From assembly GCF_009738225.1 (NCBI RefSeq), contig NZ_CP018187.1, forward strand, positions 72,501 through 136,500: DNA of 64,000 nt. Direction: 5' to 3'. This DNA comes from Streptococcus salivarius (GTDB lineage: Bacteria; Bacillota; Bacilli; Lactobacillales; Streptococcaceae). Under the pieces are notes generated by a model. It was given only the letters and a program-made list of their open reading frames with translations. It was not told the origin of the DNA and made no database searches. The position numbers and the translations under genes were made by a program. Positions within the stretch are counted from its first letter, which is position 1, and every line of letters begins with the position of its first letter. Shown here piece after piece: positions 10,885 through 21,040 of the stretch.

Positions 10885-10964
10885 TCTTTAAGATTGGTTA
10901 GGGCTATATGCCCACTTAAGATACGACAAACACCTAAGGGGCGGGGCTCAGCCCTGCCCCTTAG
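10883..10964 (+). promoter_or_regulatory. Two hairpins between rpsB and tsf
   Basis: The first is a nested stem: ATCTTTAAG pairs with CTTAAGAT and encloses GGGC-TATAT-GCCC. The second is a long GC-rich hairpin (10934-10964) in which CTAAGGGG pairs with CCCCTTAG. No long T run follows, so partial termination or RNA processing fits better than full termination. Confidence 0.6.
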
Positions 10965-10994
10965 TTTGATAAAATAAATTTGGAGAAAAACAAA

Positions 10995-12035
10995 ATGGCA
11001 GAAATTACAGCTAAACTTGTTAAAGAATTGCGTGAAAAATCTGGTGCTGGTGTCATGGACGCTAAAAAAGCATTGGTTGAAGTTGAAGGTGATATCGAAA
11101 AAGCGATTGAATTGCTTCGCGAAAAAGGTATGGCTAAAGCAGCTAAGAAAGCTGATCGTGTTGCAGCTGAAGGTTTGACTGGTGTTTACGTTAACGGTAA
11201 CGTTGCAGCAGTTGTTGAAGTTAACGCTGAAACTGACTTCGTTGCGAAGAACGCTCAATTCGTTGAGTTGGTAAACGAAACAGCTAAAGTAATTGCTGAA
11301 GGTAAACCAGCTAACAACGAAGAAGCACTTGCATTGACTATGCCTTCAGGTGAAACTCTTGAAGCTGCATACGTGACTGCTACAGCTACTATCGGTGAAA
11401 AGATTTCATTCCGTCGTTTTGCAGTTGTTGAGAAAACTGATGCCCAACACTTCGGAGCTTACCAACACAACGGTGGACGTATCGGTGTTGTTTCAGTTAT
11501 CGAAGGTGGAGATGATGCTCTTGCAAAACAAATCTCAATGCACATCGCAGCGATGAAACCAACTGTTCTTTCATACACTGAATTGGACGAACAATTTGTT
11601 AAAGATGAATTGGCACAACTTAACCACGCTATCGATCAAGATAACGAAAGCCGTGCAATGGTTAACAAACCAGCTCTTCCACACCTTAAATATGGTTCTA
11701 AAGCTCAATTGACTGATGCTGTTCTTGCTCAAGCTGAAGAAGATATCAAAGCTGAGTTGGCTGCTGAAGGTAAACCAGAAAAAATCTGGGATAAAATCAT
11801 CCCAGGTAAAATGGACCGCTTCTTGCTTGACAACACTAAAGTTGACCAAGCTTACACTCTTCTTGCTCAAGTTTACATCATGGACGACAGCAAAACAGTT
11901 GAAGCTTACCTTGAATCAGTAAACGCTTCAGTAGTAGAATTCGTTCGCTTTGAAGTTGGTGAAGGTATCGAAAAAGCATCTAACGACTTTGAATCAGAAG
12001 TTGCAGCTACAATGGCAGCAGCACTTAACAACTAA
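10995..12035 (+). CDS. tsf: Elongation factor Ts
   Basis: Guanine-nucleotide exchange factor for EF-Tu. The 346 residues begin [27 protein letters not shown], with the UBA-like N-terminal domain, followed by the TDFVAKN motif that contacts EF-Tu and the dimerisation core. The ATG at 10995 has GGAGAA upstream. An in-frame TTG 15 bases earlier would overlap that site and is rejected. Codon use is strongly biased, as in rpsB. Confidence 0.98.
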   Translation: MAEITAKLVKELREKSGAGVMDAKKALVEVEGDIEKAIELLREKGMAKAAKKADRVAAEGLTGVYVNGNVAAVVEVNAETDFVAKNAQFVELVNETAKVIAEGKPANNEEALALTMPSGETLEAAYVTATATIGEKISFRRFAVVEKTDAQHFGAYQHNGGRIGVVSVIEGGDDALAKQISMHIAAMKPTVLSYTELDEQFVKDELAQLNHAIDQDNESRAMVNKPALPHLKYGSKAQLTDAVLAQAEEDIKAELAAEGKPEKIWDKIIPGKMDRFLLDNTKVDQAYTLLAQVYIMDDSKTVEAYLESVNASVVEFVRFEVGEGIEKASNDFESEVAATMAAALNN

Positions 12036-12057
12036 TTCTAGTTGCTAGATAAAAGGA

Positions 12058-12093
12058 AAGAAGTTACGTAAATGAATCGTAACTTCTTTTTTG
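12058..12093 (+). terminator. Terminator after tsf
   Basis: AAGAAGTTACG pairs with CGTAACTTCTT around a nine-base loop and is followed by T residues. Confidence 0.85.
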
Positions 12094-12100
12094 TTGTTAT

Positions 12101-12127
12101 TAAAAAACATCTGAGCATGCCCCAGAC
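12101..12127 (-). terminator. Terminator of the minus-strand exporter gene
   Basis: On the minus strand CGTCTG and CAGATG flank a GCATGC-containing core and are followed by TTTTTT. Confidence 0.65.
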
Positions 12128-12140
12128 GTTAACAAAGTAA

Positions 12141-12611
12141 TTAATGAGCGAAGGTATTTACACCAAGTAGAAGAGAGAGTGTTCCCATGATGATACCTGC
12201 AAGGATAACCCCCAGCATAACGGCAATAACACTACGTTTAAAGTCCCAATCTAGGATAGATGCTGCTAGGGTACCAGTCCAGGCTCCTGTTCCTGGAAGT
12301 GGAATTCCCACAAAAAGGAGGAGGGCCCAGAAGACCCCCTTATCTCCGGCAGCTTTTTCAAGTTTTTGGCCACCACTGTGACCTTTTTTAAGACACCAGG
12401 TAAAGAAGCCACCAATTAGAGGTTTGTCTGTTCCCCATTCGAGAACACGGCGGGCGAAGAAGAAGATAATTGGAACTGGAATCATGTTCCCAATAACACA
12501 AAGAATTAAGGCTTGCCACCAAGGGATACCTGAGGCGATAGCAACAGGAACGGCTCCACGGAGCTCAACCAAGGGAATCATAGAGATTAAGAATGCAATG
12601 ATGTATTTCAT
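12141..12611 (-). CDS. Putative small multidrug export protein (COG2426 family)
   Basis: A 156-residue integral membrane protein with about four hydrophobic segments. It carries the family signature ELRGAVPVAIASG near the N-terminus and GIPLPGTGAWTG in the second half. The Pfam family is named after a weakly supported drug-export role, and the true substrate is unknown. It is monocistronic, convergent with tsf, and ends at its own terminator. Upstream to ctsR (12612-12909) I see only promoter-like sequence and a weak CtsR-like half-site pair near 12737. Confidence 0.8.
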   Translation of the reverse strand: MKYIIAFLISMIPLVELRGAVPVAIASGIPWWQALILCVIGNMIPVPIIFFFARRVLEWGTDKPLIGGFFTWCLKKGHSGGQKLEKAAGDKGVFWALLLFVGIPLPGTGAWTGTLAASILDWDFKRSVIAVMLGVILAGIIMGTLSLLLGVNTFAH

Positions 12612-12861
12612 GAGTAACCTTTCATAGAGAAATAAAATAAAGACTAAAAGTCACAAGAGCTTTATCAAGAGTGATAAGACTAATACTACTGCGAAAGTGC
12701 TAAAAAGTACTTGTTGGATTAGGTGGGGCTCAGCCTGTCAAAGTGGATCAAACACTTAAAGTTACCTAATATTTTAGTCTTATTTATTGTATCTTATATG
12801 GTCTCTAATGACAACTTTAAAAAGCTTTTTGAAGGTATAGTTTCCCATGTGCTGACATTTT

Positions 12862-12890
12862 TGGTATAATAATAGTCAGTTATAGTCAAA
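12862..12890 (+). promoter_or_regulatory. ctsR-clpC promoter with CtsR operator
   Basis: The extended -10 TGGTATAAT (12862-12870) is followed by two direct heptads AGTCAGT and AGTCAAA (12874-12880 and 12884-12890) separated by three bases. This matches the known CtsR box of directly repeated GGTCAAA-type heptads. It sits over the transcription start, fitting autoregulation of the heat-shock operon. Confidence 0.8.
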
Positions 12891-12909
12891 TTAGACTGGA
12901 GGAATTAAG

Positions 12910-13365
12910 ATGGCAAGAAATACATCAGATAGTATAGAAGAATATATTAAAGAATTGCTGGGCCAGTCTGGAATTGCTGAGATTCAACGCTCGAACTTAG
13001 CAGATACTTTTCAAGTTGTACCGAGTCAGATTAATTATGTTATTAAGACCCGCTTTACAGAAAGTCGTGGTTATATTGTTGAGAGTAAGCGTGGAGGTGG
13101 CGGTTATATTCGTATCGTCAAAGTCAGATTCTCTGATAAGCACCACATGATTAATGATTTGCTTCAGAACTTAGCGGATCAGCTCAGCGAGCAGGTATTT
13201 ACAGACTTGATCCAGTTGCTTTTTGATGAAAAAATCATCACAGAGCGTGAGGGAAATTTGATTTTAGCAACTGCTAGTGATGATATTTTAGGCGCAGATG
13301 CGGCTGCTATTCGTTCGCGTATTCTACGCTCGCTATTACTTAGATTGGATAGAAAAGGAAATTAG
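12910..13365 (+). CDS. ctsR: CtsR, heat-shock repressor
   Basis: Class III stress-gene repressor controlling clp genes. The 151 residues contain the N-terminal winged helix (SDSIEEYIKELLGQSG, then VPSQINYVIKTRFT) and the conserved glycine-rich wing ESKRGGGGYIRI, the thermosensing loop of CtsR. AGGAG precedes the ATG and an operator overlaps its promoter. The stop codon is directly followed by the clpC ATG, so the two genes are translationally coupled. Confidence 0.96.
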   Translation: MARNTSDSIEEYIKELLGQSGIAEIQRSNLADTFQVVPSQINYVIKTRFTESRGYIVESKRGGGGYIRIVKVRFSDKHHMINDLLQNLADQLSEQVFTDLIQLLFDEKIITEREGNLILATASDDILGADAAAIRSRILRSLLLRLDRKGN

Positions 13366-15816
13366 ATGACGACATATTCAAGAAAAATGCAGGCCATTTT
13401 CCATCGTGCTCAGCTTGAGGCAGAGCGTTTTGGAAGTCCTTTCTTGGAGACTTGGCATGTGCTTCTGGCTATGGTTGAGGTTCCAGGATCTGTAGCTTAC
13501 CTAACATTTACTGATTTTGAGGACCGTATTCGTGCGGAAGAGATTGAGACCGCTGCTGTACTAGCGATGGAGAAAAGTCCAAAAGACTTGTCTGAATCAG
13601 ATATTATCGATTTACGTGCACAGTCACATGCTTTAGAGGCTATGTTGCAAGAGGCAGAGGGAATTGCTAGTGTAACTGGTGCTGTAGAGGTAGGGTCTGA
13701 ACATGTATTGATGGCCTTCCTTCTTCATAAGGATTTGATGGTTTGTCGTCTCCTTGAAGTTGCTGGTTTTCAATATAAGGATGACAGCGATAAGCCTCGC
13801 ATTATCGATTTACGACGTTCTTTGGAGCGTTACGCAGGTCTTAGTAAGCAAGATTTGAAGTCCATTCATGACCTTCGTAAGCCTAAAAAATCAAAGGCAT
13901 CAGGAAATTTTGCTAATATGATGCAGCCTCCTCAATCTTCTACTGGGGAGTTGGCAGATTATACCAAGGACTTAACGGCAGTGGCCGAGTCAGGTGCTCT
14001 TGATCCTGTTATTGGACGTGAGAAAGAGATTTCACGCATGATTCAGGTTTTGAGTCGTAAAACGAAGAATAACCCAGTTCTTGTAGGTGAAGCAGGTGTT
14101 GGTAAGACGGCACTTGCGCTTGGCTTGGCACAGCGTATTGCTTCAGGCGAAGTACCTTTTGAGCTGGCTGATATGCGTATCTTAGAGCTTGATATGATGA
14201 GTGTGGTTGCAGGAACACGTTTCCGTGGAGACTTCGAAGAACGTATGAATCAAATCATCGATGAGATTGAAGCTGATGGAAAAATCATTCTCTTTATTGA
14301 CGAACTGCATACGATTATTGGTTCTGGTTCAGGTATTGATAGTACCTTAGATGCGGCAAATATTTTGAAACCTGCTCTAGCTCGTGGAACCCTTCATATG
14401 GTTGGAGCTACCACTCAAGCAGAGTATCAAAAGCATATTGAGAAAGATGCAGCTCTTTCTCGCCGTTTTGCTAAGATTACAATTGAGGAGCCAAGTGTAG
14501 CTGAGGCGATTGATATTCTAAAAGGCCTACGTTCGTCTTATGAAGACTATCATCGTGTAACGATTACTGATGAAGCAGTTGAGACAGCGGTCAAGGCGGC
14601 GCATCGTTATTTGACGAGTAAAAACTTGCCTGACTCTGCCATTGACCTTTTAGATGAAGCAAGTGCAACTGTTCAAGGTCGTATTAAAAAAGAAGCCAAA
14701 CGTGAGATAACGCCTTTGGATGAAGCGCTTCTATCTGGTGATATGAAGGCTGCTGTTAAACAATATAAGGCTAGCCAAAAAGCAAAATTACCAAAACCTG
14801 CCTTGGTAGATGCGGATCAGATTATGCAAACCCTTAGTCGTCTATCAGGTATCCCTGTTGAGAAGATGACTCAGGCAGATAGCAAGCGTTACTTAAATCT
14901 GGAAGCAGAGCTTCACAAACGTGTTATTGGTCAAGACGAGGCAGTTTCAGCGATTAGTCGTGCTATTCGTCGTAACCAGTCAGGTATTCGTACTGGAAAA
15001 CGTCCGATTGGTTCCTTCATGTTCCTTGGGCCTACTGGTGTTGGTAAGACAGAATTGGCCAAGGCATTGGCGGAAGTTCTCTTTGATGATGAGTCAGCTT
15101 TGCTTCGCTTTGATATGTCAGAATACATGGAAAAATTTGCGGCTAGCCGACTTAACGGTGCTCCTCCAGGTTATGTTGGATATGATGAGGGTGGTGAATT
15201 AACAGAGAAAGTTCGCAATAAGCCTTACTCAGTTCTCCTCTTTGACGAGGTGGAAAAAGCTCACCCAGATATTTTCAACATCCTCTTACAGGTTTTGGAT
15301 GATGGTGTCTTGACGGATAGTCGAGGTCGTAAAGTTGACTTCTCAAATACCATTATCATTATGACTTCGAACTTGGGAGCGACTGCTCTTCGTGATGATA
15401 AGACTGTTGGTTTTGGAGTCCAAGACATTTCTCATAATCACCAAGCTATGCAGTCACGTATCATGGAAGAACTTAAGAAGGCCTACCGCCCAGAGTTTAT
15501 CAACCGTATTGATGAAAAGGTTGTCTTCCATAGCCTAGAGGAAGAGCAACTTCGTGAGATTGTCAAGATTATGGTAAAACCGTTGGTTTCAGCTTTGGCA
15601 GAAAAAGGAATTGACTTAAAATTCCAACCAGCTGCTCTCAAGCATTTGGCTAAAGATGGCTATGATGTTGAGATGGGTGCTCGTCCATTACGTCGTACGA
15701 TTCAAACTCAAGTGGAGGACAAGTTATCTGAGCTCTTACTAGGTGGCCAAGTAGTTAGTGGACAAACTCTTAAAATCGGCTGCTCGAAAGATAAATTAAC
15801 CTTTACAGTAGTGTAA
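13366..15816 (+). CDS. clpC: ClpC, AAA+ unfoldase
   Basis: HSP100 ATPase that unfolds proteins for ClpP or refolds them. The 816 residues hold an N-terminal Clp repeat domain, a first AAA module with Walker A GEAGVGKTA (about 241-249) and Walker B LFIDELH. A short middle domain follows, then a second AAA module with GPTGVGKTE and LLFDEVEKAHPD, and the sensor-2 GARPLRR. CtsR represses it through the shared promoter. Confidence 0.96.
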   Translation: MTTYSRKMQAIFHRAQLEAERFGSPFLETWHVLLAMVEVPGSVAYLTFTDFEDRIRAEEIETAAVLAMEKSPKDLSESDIIDLRAQSHALEAMLQEAEGIASVTGAVEVGSEHVLMAFLLHKDLMVCRLLEVAGFQYKDDSDKPRIIDLRRSLERYAGLSKQDLKSIHDLRKPKKSKASGNFANMMQPPQSSTGELADYTKDLTAVAESGALDPVIGREKEISRMIQVLSRKTKNNPVLVGEAGVGKTALALGLAQRIASGEVPFELADMRILELDMMSVVAGTRFRGDFEERMNQIIDEIEADGKIILFIDELHTIIGSGSGIDSTLDAANILKPALARGTLHMVGATTQAEYQKHIEKDAALSRRFAKITIEEPSVAEAIDILKGLRSSYEDYHRVTITDEAVETAVKAAHRYLTSKNLPDSAIDLLDEASATVQGRIKKEAKREITPLDEALLSGDMKAAVKQYKASQKAKLPKPALVDADQIMQTLSRLSGIPVEKMTQADSKRYLNLEAELHKRVIGQDEAVSAISRAIRRNQSGIRTGKRPIGSFMFLGPTGVGKTELAKALAEVLFDDESALLRFDMSEYMEKFAASRLNGAPPGYVGYDEGGELTEKVRNKPYSVLLFDEVEKAHPDIFNILLQVLDDGVLTDSRGRKVDFSNTIIIMTSNLGATALRDDKTVGFGVQDISHNHQAMQSRIMEELKKAYRPEFINRIDEKVVFHSLEEEQLREIVKIMVKPLVSALAEKGIDLKFQPAALKHLAKDGYDVEMGARPLRRTIQTQVEDKLSELLLGGQVVSGQTLKIGCSKDKLTFTVV

Positions 15817-15825
15817 AAATCAAAC

Positions 15826-15862
15826 AAAAAGACAGATTACAGGTGTAGTTTGTCTTTTTTTG
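15826..15862 (+). terminator. Terminator after clpC
   Basis: AAAGACA pairs with TGTCTTT in an imperfect stem that ends in seven T. Confidence 0.75.
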
Positions 15863-15910
15863 TGTCAATAGGAGTCAAGGTAGAGTCAATCTTTCTGTAA
15901 AGATGGGGTA

Positions 15911-15937
15911 AAAGAAAAAGCCGAGCAAAGCTCGACT
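15911..15937 (-). terminator. Terminator of the downstream dac gene
   Basis: On the minus strand AGTCGAGC-TTT-GCTCGGCT is followed by TTTTTCTTT, eight bases after the stop codon. Confidence 0.85.
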
Positions 15938-15944
15938 GTAATAA

Positions 15945-17201
15945 TTAGAGTTTTTCGTTGACAAAGTTGACAAAGTGATTCCACCAGACCTTGAGGAAGA
16001 AGCTTTTCTTAACTTCTTTACCAGCAACCAGTTCCATGCTAGGCATACCTTGGTTAGGCAAGTAACCTTCTCCTACAAGTGATTTATCTTCAAAGGTAGC
16101 CGTTCCAACCTTGTCACTTGAGTTGACAGGGGCTTGGACTTGATTGGTAGTGACTTTAATATGTTTACTATTGTTAGCATCTATTTTTTGGATGATATTA
16201 AAGTCAGACTTAGCAACAGCAGTGACTTGCTTAGATTTACCATCAATAACATGGGCTTGACTTTTACCGATGGCTTGTCCTTTTTTGGCAATGGTCTTGC
16301 TTTCCCAATGATAGACAACGTAGTTAAGTAGGTCATTTGTTGCAGTGAAACGGGCGTAGTCATCAGTATCGGTATTATCAGCATTCAAAATGACTGTGAT
16401 AATGCTCATGCCACTTTCATTTGAGTGGGCCACGAAGGAAGCACCGGCTAAATCAGTGGTTCCCGTTTTTAGGCCATCCACCCCTTTACGGTAACTAGGT
16501 TGTCCCTTAAGCATATAGTTGAAGGTTTTAAGTTTGTTGACACCATCAAAATCAGCTTCAGTTTTTTTAGTGATGTCGAGAATTTCAGGATATTCTTTCA
16601 CCACGTGTTGTGCAATGATAGCAACATCTTTAGCACTCATGGTATTTTCTTCGTCTGATTTAGAGCCTGGATAGATATTGTCACCTAAGTAAGAATTATT
16701 GAGACCAGAGGCATTGACAATCTTGGCATCAGTGATACCCCAATCTTTAAGTTGGGCTTTCATCATGTCGACAAACTTACTTTCGGTTCCTCCGATTTCT
16801 TCGGCTAGAGCAATCGATGCACTATTGGCACTGGAAATAAGAGTTGCGTCAAGAAGTTGTTTGACAGTGTATTTGCGGGCATCTAGTGGGATATTGGATA
16901 CTCCGGCACTGACAGTTAGTTCAAAGGGGTAGTCAGAAATATCAACTTTGCTGTTCCATTTGAGGTCTCCCTGATCTACCGCTTTATAAACCATGTAGGC
17001 TGTTAGGAGCTTGGTAATAGAGCCAATCCCTGTAGAAGTGGTTGCATCTTTTTCGTATAAAATTTTGCCAGTAGTAGCTTCGACAGCAATGGCATGTTTG
17101 GCTGCGGCATCATATCCTTTTTTCTTATCTGCTGCAAAAGCAGGGGCTACGCTTCCCAGACAGAGTAAGAAGGTCATCATAAGCGTAATCAGTTTTTTCA
17201 T
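15945..17201 (-). CDS. D-alanyl-D-alanine carboxypeptidase (copy 1)
   Basis: Low-molecular-weight penicillin-binding protein that trims the terminal D-Ala of peptidoglycan pentapeptides outside the membrane. The 418 residues have a signal peptide ending near FAADKKKG, then the SxxK motif in GSITKL, SxN in SSANSA and KTG in LKTGTTDLAG. A C-terminal beta domain and an amphipathic anchor follow, ending KSFFLKVWWNHFVNFVNEKL. I start at MKKLITL because AAGGAA precedes it. It is a close paralogue of the next gene. Confidence 0.94.
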   Translation of the reverse strand: MKKLITLMMTFLLCLGSVAPAFAADKKKGYDAAAKHAIAVEATTGKILYEKDATTSTGIGSITKLLTAYMVYKAVDQGDLKWNSKVDISDYPFELTVSAGVSNIPLDARKYTVKQLLDATLISSANSASIALAEEIGGTESKFVDMMKAQLKDWGITDAKIVNASGLNNSYLGDNIYPGSKSDEENTMSAKDVAIIAQHVVKEYPEILDITKKTEADFDGVNKLKTFNYMLKGQPSYRKGVDGLKTGTTDLAGASFVAHSNESGMSIITVILNADNTDTDDYARFTATNDLLNYVVYHWESKTIAKKGQAIGKSQAHVIDGKSKQVTAVAKSDFNIIQKIDANNSKHIKVTTNQVQAPVNSSDKVGTATFEDKSLVGEGYLPNQGMPSMELVAGKEVKKSFFLKVWWNHFVNFVNEKL

Positions 17202-17302
17202 GGTTTGTTCCTTCATGTGTTTTGGATATTTATTATACCACATTTTGAGAGGAACATAAGGTGTAGAGAAGGGGCATTTACTAACAGGACTAATTTTGAA
17301 GG

Positions 17303-17341
17303 CAAGATAAAACTACCTTTTGATATCTAAAAGGTAGTTTT
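17303..17341 (-). terminator. Terminator between the two dac genes
   Basis: A 13-bp perfect inverted repeat, AAAACTACCTTTT and its complement, with a 7-base loop. It lies just after the stop codon of the upstream dac gene, so the two copies appear to be transcribed separately. Confidence 0.8.
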
Positions 17342-17345
17342 GTGT

Positions 17346-18593
17346 TTACTTATTTCCTGTAAAGAAATTAACGATATGGTTCCACCAAACTTTTAAGAAG
17401 AAACTTTTCTTGATAGATTGGTTGGCTGTTACCGAAATTTGAGGCGGATCAGAGATGTAACCTGTTCCTACGAGATTCTTATCATCAAAGGTTGCTGTTC
17501 CAATAGTGTCACCTTTTTTGATAGGTGCTGTTATGGTTTTTGCTTTGATTTTAACAGCATCATTTTTGCTGTTTATTTTTTGAATGACTGTGAGGTCTGA
17601 CTCGAGCTTAGCAGAGATGGTTTGACGGTCTCCATCGGCTACCTTAATATCATTTTTCTTGACGATTTGTCCTTTGGTGTTGAGGGTTTTGATTTCCCAG
17701 TTTTGAGTCACATAATCTAGCAACTCATTTGTGGCTGTGAATCGAGCAGCTTCATCCTCTCCGCCATTGTCCGCATTCATAACAACTGTAATCAAACTCA
17801 TGCCATTTTCATTGGAGTGGGCTACAAAGGATGCCCCTGCAAGTTCGGTTGTTCCAGTCTTGAGTCCATCAACGCCTTCACGGTAGTTGTCTTGCCCCTC
17901 CAACATGTAGTTGTGTGTCGTTAATTTGTTGTCACCTTCGAAGTCAGTTTCGGTTTGCTTGGTGATTTCAAGTACCTGAGGATAGTCTTTGATGAGGTGG
18001 TCCGCAATAATTGCAACATCTAGGGCGCTCATCGTATTCTCGTCATCTGGTTTTGAGCCAGGATAGCGGTTATCCCCAAGATATTTATTATTTAGGCCAG
18101 AAGCGTTATATAATTTAGCATCTGTAATGCCCCATTCTTTTAGTTGGGCTGTCATAGTGTCAACGAAGGCACTCTCTGATCCTGAGATTTTTTCAGCCAG
18201 AGCAATAGCAGCACTGTTAGCGCTGGAAATGAGGGTGGCATCTAGGAGTTGTTTAACAGTGTATTTTCGGGAATCCAGTGGGGCATTTGAAACTTCTGAA
18301 TCAACGGTTAAGTTGAAAGGATAGTCTGAAATATCTACTTCAGTGTCCCAGGTAATTTTTCCTTGATCAACTGCTTTATAGACCATGTAGGCTGTTAGGA
18401 TTTTAGTCATTGAAGCCACACCATCAGGGGTAGTGGCGTCCTTTTCATAGAGGACTTTTCCTGTAGTTGCTTCGATAGCAATCGCATGTTTAGCGGAAAC
18501 ATTGAAGTCATCTGTCTGTTCTTGTGCTAGAGCAGGTGTTACTAGGCCTAGTAAGATTAAGGCAATCATAATGATGTGTTGTAATTTTTTCAT
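17346..18593 (-). CDS. D-alanyl-D-alanine carboxypeptidase (copy 2)
   Basis: Second extracytoplasmic D,D-carboxypeptidase, 415 residues, colinear with copy 1 over its whole length. It has a signal peptide (ending near ALAQEQ), SMTK for SxxK, SSANSA for SxN and LKTGTTELAG for KTG. The same C-terminal anchor (KKSFFLKVWWNHIVNFF) is present. The ATG at 18593 is chosen because AAAGGA lies at the right distance. Both copies keep all catalytic motifs, so both should be active. Confidence 0.94.
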   Translation of the reverse strand: MKKLQHIIMIALILLGLVTPALAQEQTDDFNVSAKHAIAIEATTGKVLYEKDATTPDGVASMTKILTAYMVYKAVDQGKITWDTEVDISDYPFNLTVDSEVSNAPLDSRKYTVKQLLDATLISSANSAAIALAEKISGSESAFVDTMTAQLKEWGITDAKLYNASGLNNKYLGDNRYPGSKPDDENTMSALDVAIIADHLIKDYPQVLEITKQTETDFEGDNKLTTHNYMLEGQDNYREGVDGLKTGTTELAGASFVAHSNENGMSLITVVMNADNGGEDEAARFTATNELLDYVTQNWEIKTLNTKGQIVKKNDIKVADGDRQTISAKLESDLTVIQKINSKNDAVKIKAKTITAPIKKGDTIGTATFDDKNLVGTGYISDPPQISVTANQSIKKSFFLKVWWNHIVNFFTGNK

Positions 18594-18711
18594 AGTCATT
18601 CCTTTGTCTCTCATAAGTGTTTATTATATCACAAAACGACTTAAATATCTGAGAGAAAGGGAATCTTAGCTGCTAACTTATGCCGGAGCTCTGCCATTTT
18701 TGACTATATTA

Positions 18712-18781
18712 TGGTAAAATGAAAGTTATATCAAATGAATGACATAAAGTTGACCGGTTCGTTTTTATAAGGGCTGGTCAT
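18712..18781 (+). promoter_or_regulatory. pnp promoter and leader hairpin
   Basis: The extended -10 TGGTAAAAT (18712-18720) is followed by a leader in which TGACC and GGTCA (about 18752-18781) close a hairpin just before the pnp ribosome binding site. pnp mRNA leaders are often processed for autoregulation. That role is only inferred here. Confidence 0.45.
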
Positions 18782-18802
18782 GGATAAAAAGAGGGATCAA
18801 AC

Positions 18803-21040
18803 ATGGCTAAACAAACTTTTGAGATGACCTTTGCAGGACGCCCGCTTGTCGTTGAAGTTGGGCAGGTAGCCAAGCAGGCTAATGGTGCTGTCGTCGTGCG
18901 TTATGGAGATACAACGGTATTATCAACAGCTGTTATGTCTAAAAAGATGGCAACTGCAGATTTCTTTCCTTTACAGGTTAATTATGAGGAAAAAATGTAT
19001 GCAGCTGGTAAGTTCCCGGGGGGCTTTAACAAGCGTGAGGGTCGTCCCTCAACAGATGCCACGTTGACTGCTCGCCTCATTGACCGTCCTATTCGTCCTA
19101 TGTTTGCGGAAGGCTTCCGAAATGAAGTTCAAGTCATTAACACCGTCCTCTCTTATGATGAGAATGCTAGTGCTCCGATGGCAGCTATGTTTGGCAGCTC
19201 TTTAGCTCTTTCTATTTCTGACATTCCTTTCAATGGTCCGATTGCTGGGGTTCAAGTGGCCTATGCCGCAGAAGATTTCATCATCAACCCAAGTGCAGCA
19301 GATAAGGAAATTTCACTTTTAGACTTGACAGTGGCAGGTACCAAGGAAGCTATCAATATGGTAGAGTCGGGTGCTCAGGAATTGTCTGAGGATATTATGT
19401 TGCAAGCACTCTTGAAGGGACATGAGGCTATTCAAGAGTTGGTTGATTTCCAAAATTATATCGTTGCAGCTGTTGGTAAGGAAAAGGCTGAGGTTGAACT
19501 TCTACAAGTTGATACTGATTTGAAAGTCGAAATCGAAACGGCTTATTATGATCAGTTAGCTAATGCTGTTCAGGTGGAAGAAAAACTGGCGCGTGAAGCA
19601 GCAACCCAGGCTGTTAAAGAAGAGGTCCTTACTTCTTATCAAGAACGCTTTGCAGAAGATGAAGATAAGGAAACCATTCTGCGTGATGTAGCAGAAATCC
19701 TTGAGCAGATGGAACATGCTGAAGTACGCCGTCTCATTACCGAGGATAAGGTTCGTCCAGATGGTCGTCGTGTGGATGAAATCCGTCCTTTGGACGCAGA
19801 GATTGACTTTCTTCCTAAGGTTCATGGTTCAGGTCTCTTTACACGTGGACAAACTCAAGCCTTGTCAGTTTTGACTTTAGCACCTATGAGTGATACACAA
19901 CTTGTTGATGGTTTGGATCCAGAGTATAAGAAACGCTTCCTTCACCACTATAATTTCCCTCAGTATTCAGTGGGTGAAACAGGGCGTTACGGTGCACCAG
20001 GTCGACGTGAAATAGGTCACGGAGCCCTAGGTGAACGTGCCCTTGCTCAGGTTCTTCCAAGTGTTGAAGAGTTCCCTTATGCTATCCGTTTGGTAGCAGA
20101 AGTCTTGGAGTCAAATGGTTCTTCCTCACAAGCCTCTATTTGTGCAGGAACCTTGGCTCTTATGGCTGGTGGTGTACCGATTAAGGCGCCTGTTGCAGGG
20201 ATAGCTATGGGGCTTATCTCAGATGGTACTAACTACACTGTCCTGACTGATATTCAAGGTTTAGAAGACCATTTTGGAGATATGGACTTTAAAGTAGCTG
20301 GTACACGTCAAGGAATTACAGCTCTTCAGATGGATATTAAGATTTCAGGTATTACACCTGCCATTCTCGAAGAGGCTTTGGCTCAAGCCAAGGTAGCTCG
20401 TTTTGAGATTCTTGACGTTATTGAGTCAGCAATCGCTGAGCCACGTCCAGAATTGGCACCAACAGCGCCTAAGATTGACAGTATTCAGATTCCTGTTGAC
20501 AAGATTAAGGTTGTCATCGGTAAAGGTGGCGAAACGATTGACAAGATTATCGCTGAGACTGGTGTCACTATCGATATCGATGAAGAAGGTCTTGTTCAGA
20601 TTTTCTCTAGTGATCAGGATGCCATTAACCGTGCTAAAGCTATCATCTTTGATCTTGTACGTGAAGCTAAGGTTGGAGAGGTTTACACTGTACCAGTTGT
20701 GCGTATTGAAAAGTTCGGTGCCTTTGTTCACCTCTTTAATAAGACAGATGCTCTTGTCCACATCTCAGAACTAGCTTGGGAACGCACTGAGCGTGTCGAG
20801 GATGTGGTTAAAGTTGGGGATACAGTAACTGTTAAAATTATCAAAATCGATGAAAAAGGACGTATCGATGCCTCAATCAAGACCTTGCTCCCTAAGCCTG
20901 AAAAGATTGAGGACGGGGAAAATAAAGGAGAGCATCGTCACCGCCGTCGTTCTCATCACAAGCCACGCCACCATAATGAAAATGGTGAAGCACCGAAAAA
21001 TCCTGATAAATCAGAAACGAAAGAACAGATAGAAGAATGA
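18803..21040 (+). CDS. pnp: Polynucleotide phosphorylase
   Basis: Phosphorolytic 3'-5' exoribonuclease of mRNA decay. The 745 residues comprise two RNase PH domains (the first starting [21 protein letters not shown], the second near residue 312) joined by an alpha-helical linker. A KH domain with [12 protein letters not shown] (about 568) and an S1 domain (about 620-695) follow, then a basic, His-rich tail ([16 protein letters not shown]). The next gene starts inside its last codons, so they form one operon. Confidence 0.97.
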   Translation: MAKQTFEMTFAGRPLVVEVGQVAKQANGAVVVRYGDTTVLSTAVMSKKMATADFFPLQVNYEEKMYAAGKFPGGFNKREGRPSTDATLTARLIDRPIRPMFAEGFRNEVQVINTVLSYDENASAPMAAMFGSSLALSISDIPFNGPIAGVQVAYAAEDFIINPSAADKEISLLDLTVAGTKEAINMVESGAQELSEDIMLQALLKGHEAIQELVDFQNYIVAAVGKEKAEVELLQVDTDLKVEIETAYYDQLANAVQVEEKLAREAATQAVKEEVLTSYQERFAEDEDKETILRDVAEILEQMEHAEVRRLITEDKVRPDGRRVDEIRPLDAEIDFLPKVHGSGLFTRGQTQALSVLTLAPMSDTQLVDGLDPEYKKRFLHHYNFPQYSVGETGRYGAPGRREIGHGALGERALAQVLPSVEEFPYAIRLVAEVLESNGSSSQASICAGTLALMAGGVPIKAPVAGIAMGLISDGTNYTVLTDIQGLEDHFGDMDFKVAGTRQGITALQMDIKISGITPAILEEALAQAKVARFEILDVIESAIAEPRPELAPTAPKIDSIQIPVDKIKVVIGKGGETIDKIIAETGVTIDIDEEGLVQIFSSDQDAINRAKAIIFDLVREAKVGEVYTVPVVRIEKFGAFVHLFNKTDALVHISELAWERTERVEDVVKVGDTVTVKIIKIDEKGRIDASIKTLLPKPEKIEDGENKGEHRHRRRSHHKPRHHNENGEAPKNPDKSETKEQIEE

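Noticed and set aside
12737..12753. Second CtsR operator far upstream of ctsR
   Set aside because: TGTCAAA and GATCAAA have the right spacing, but each heptad deviates, and the site is about 170 bases from the ctsR start. Too weak to list as a feature.
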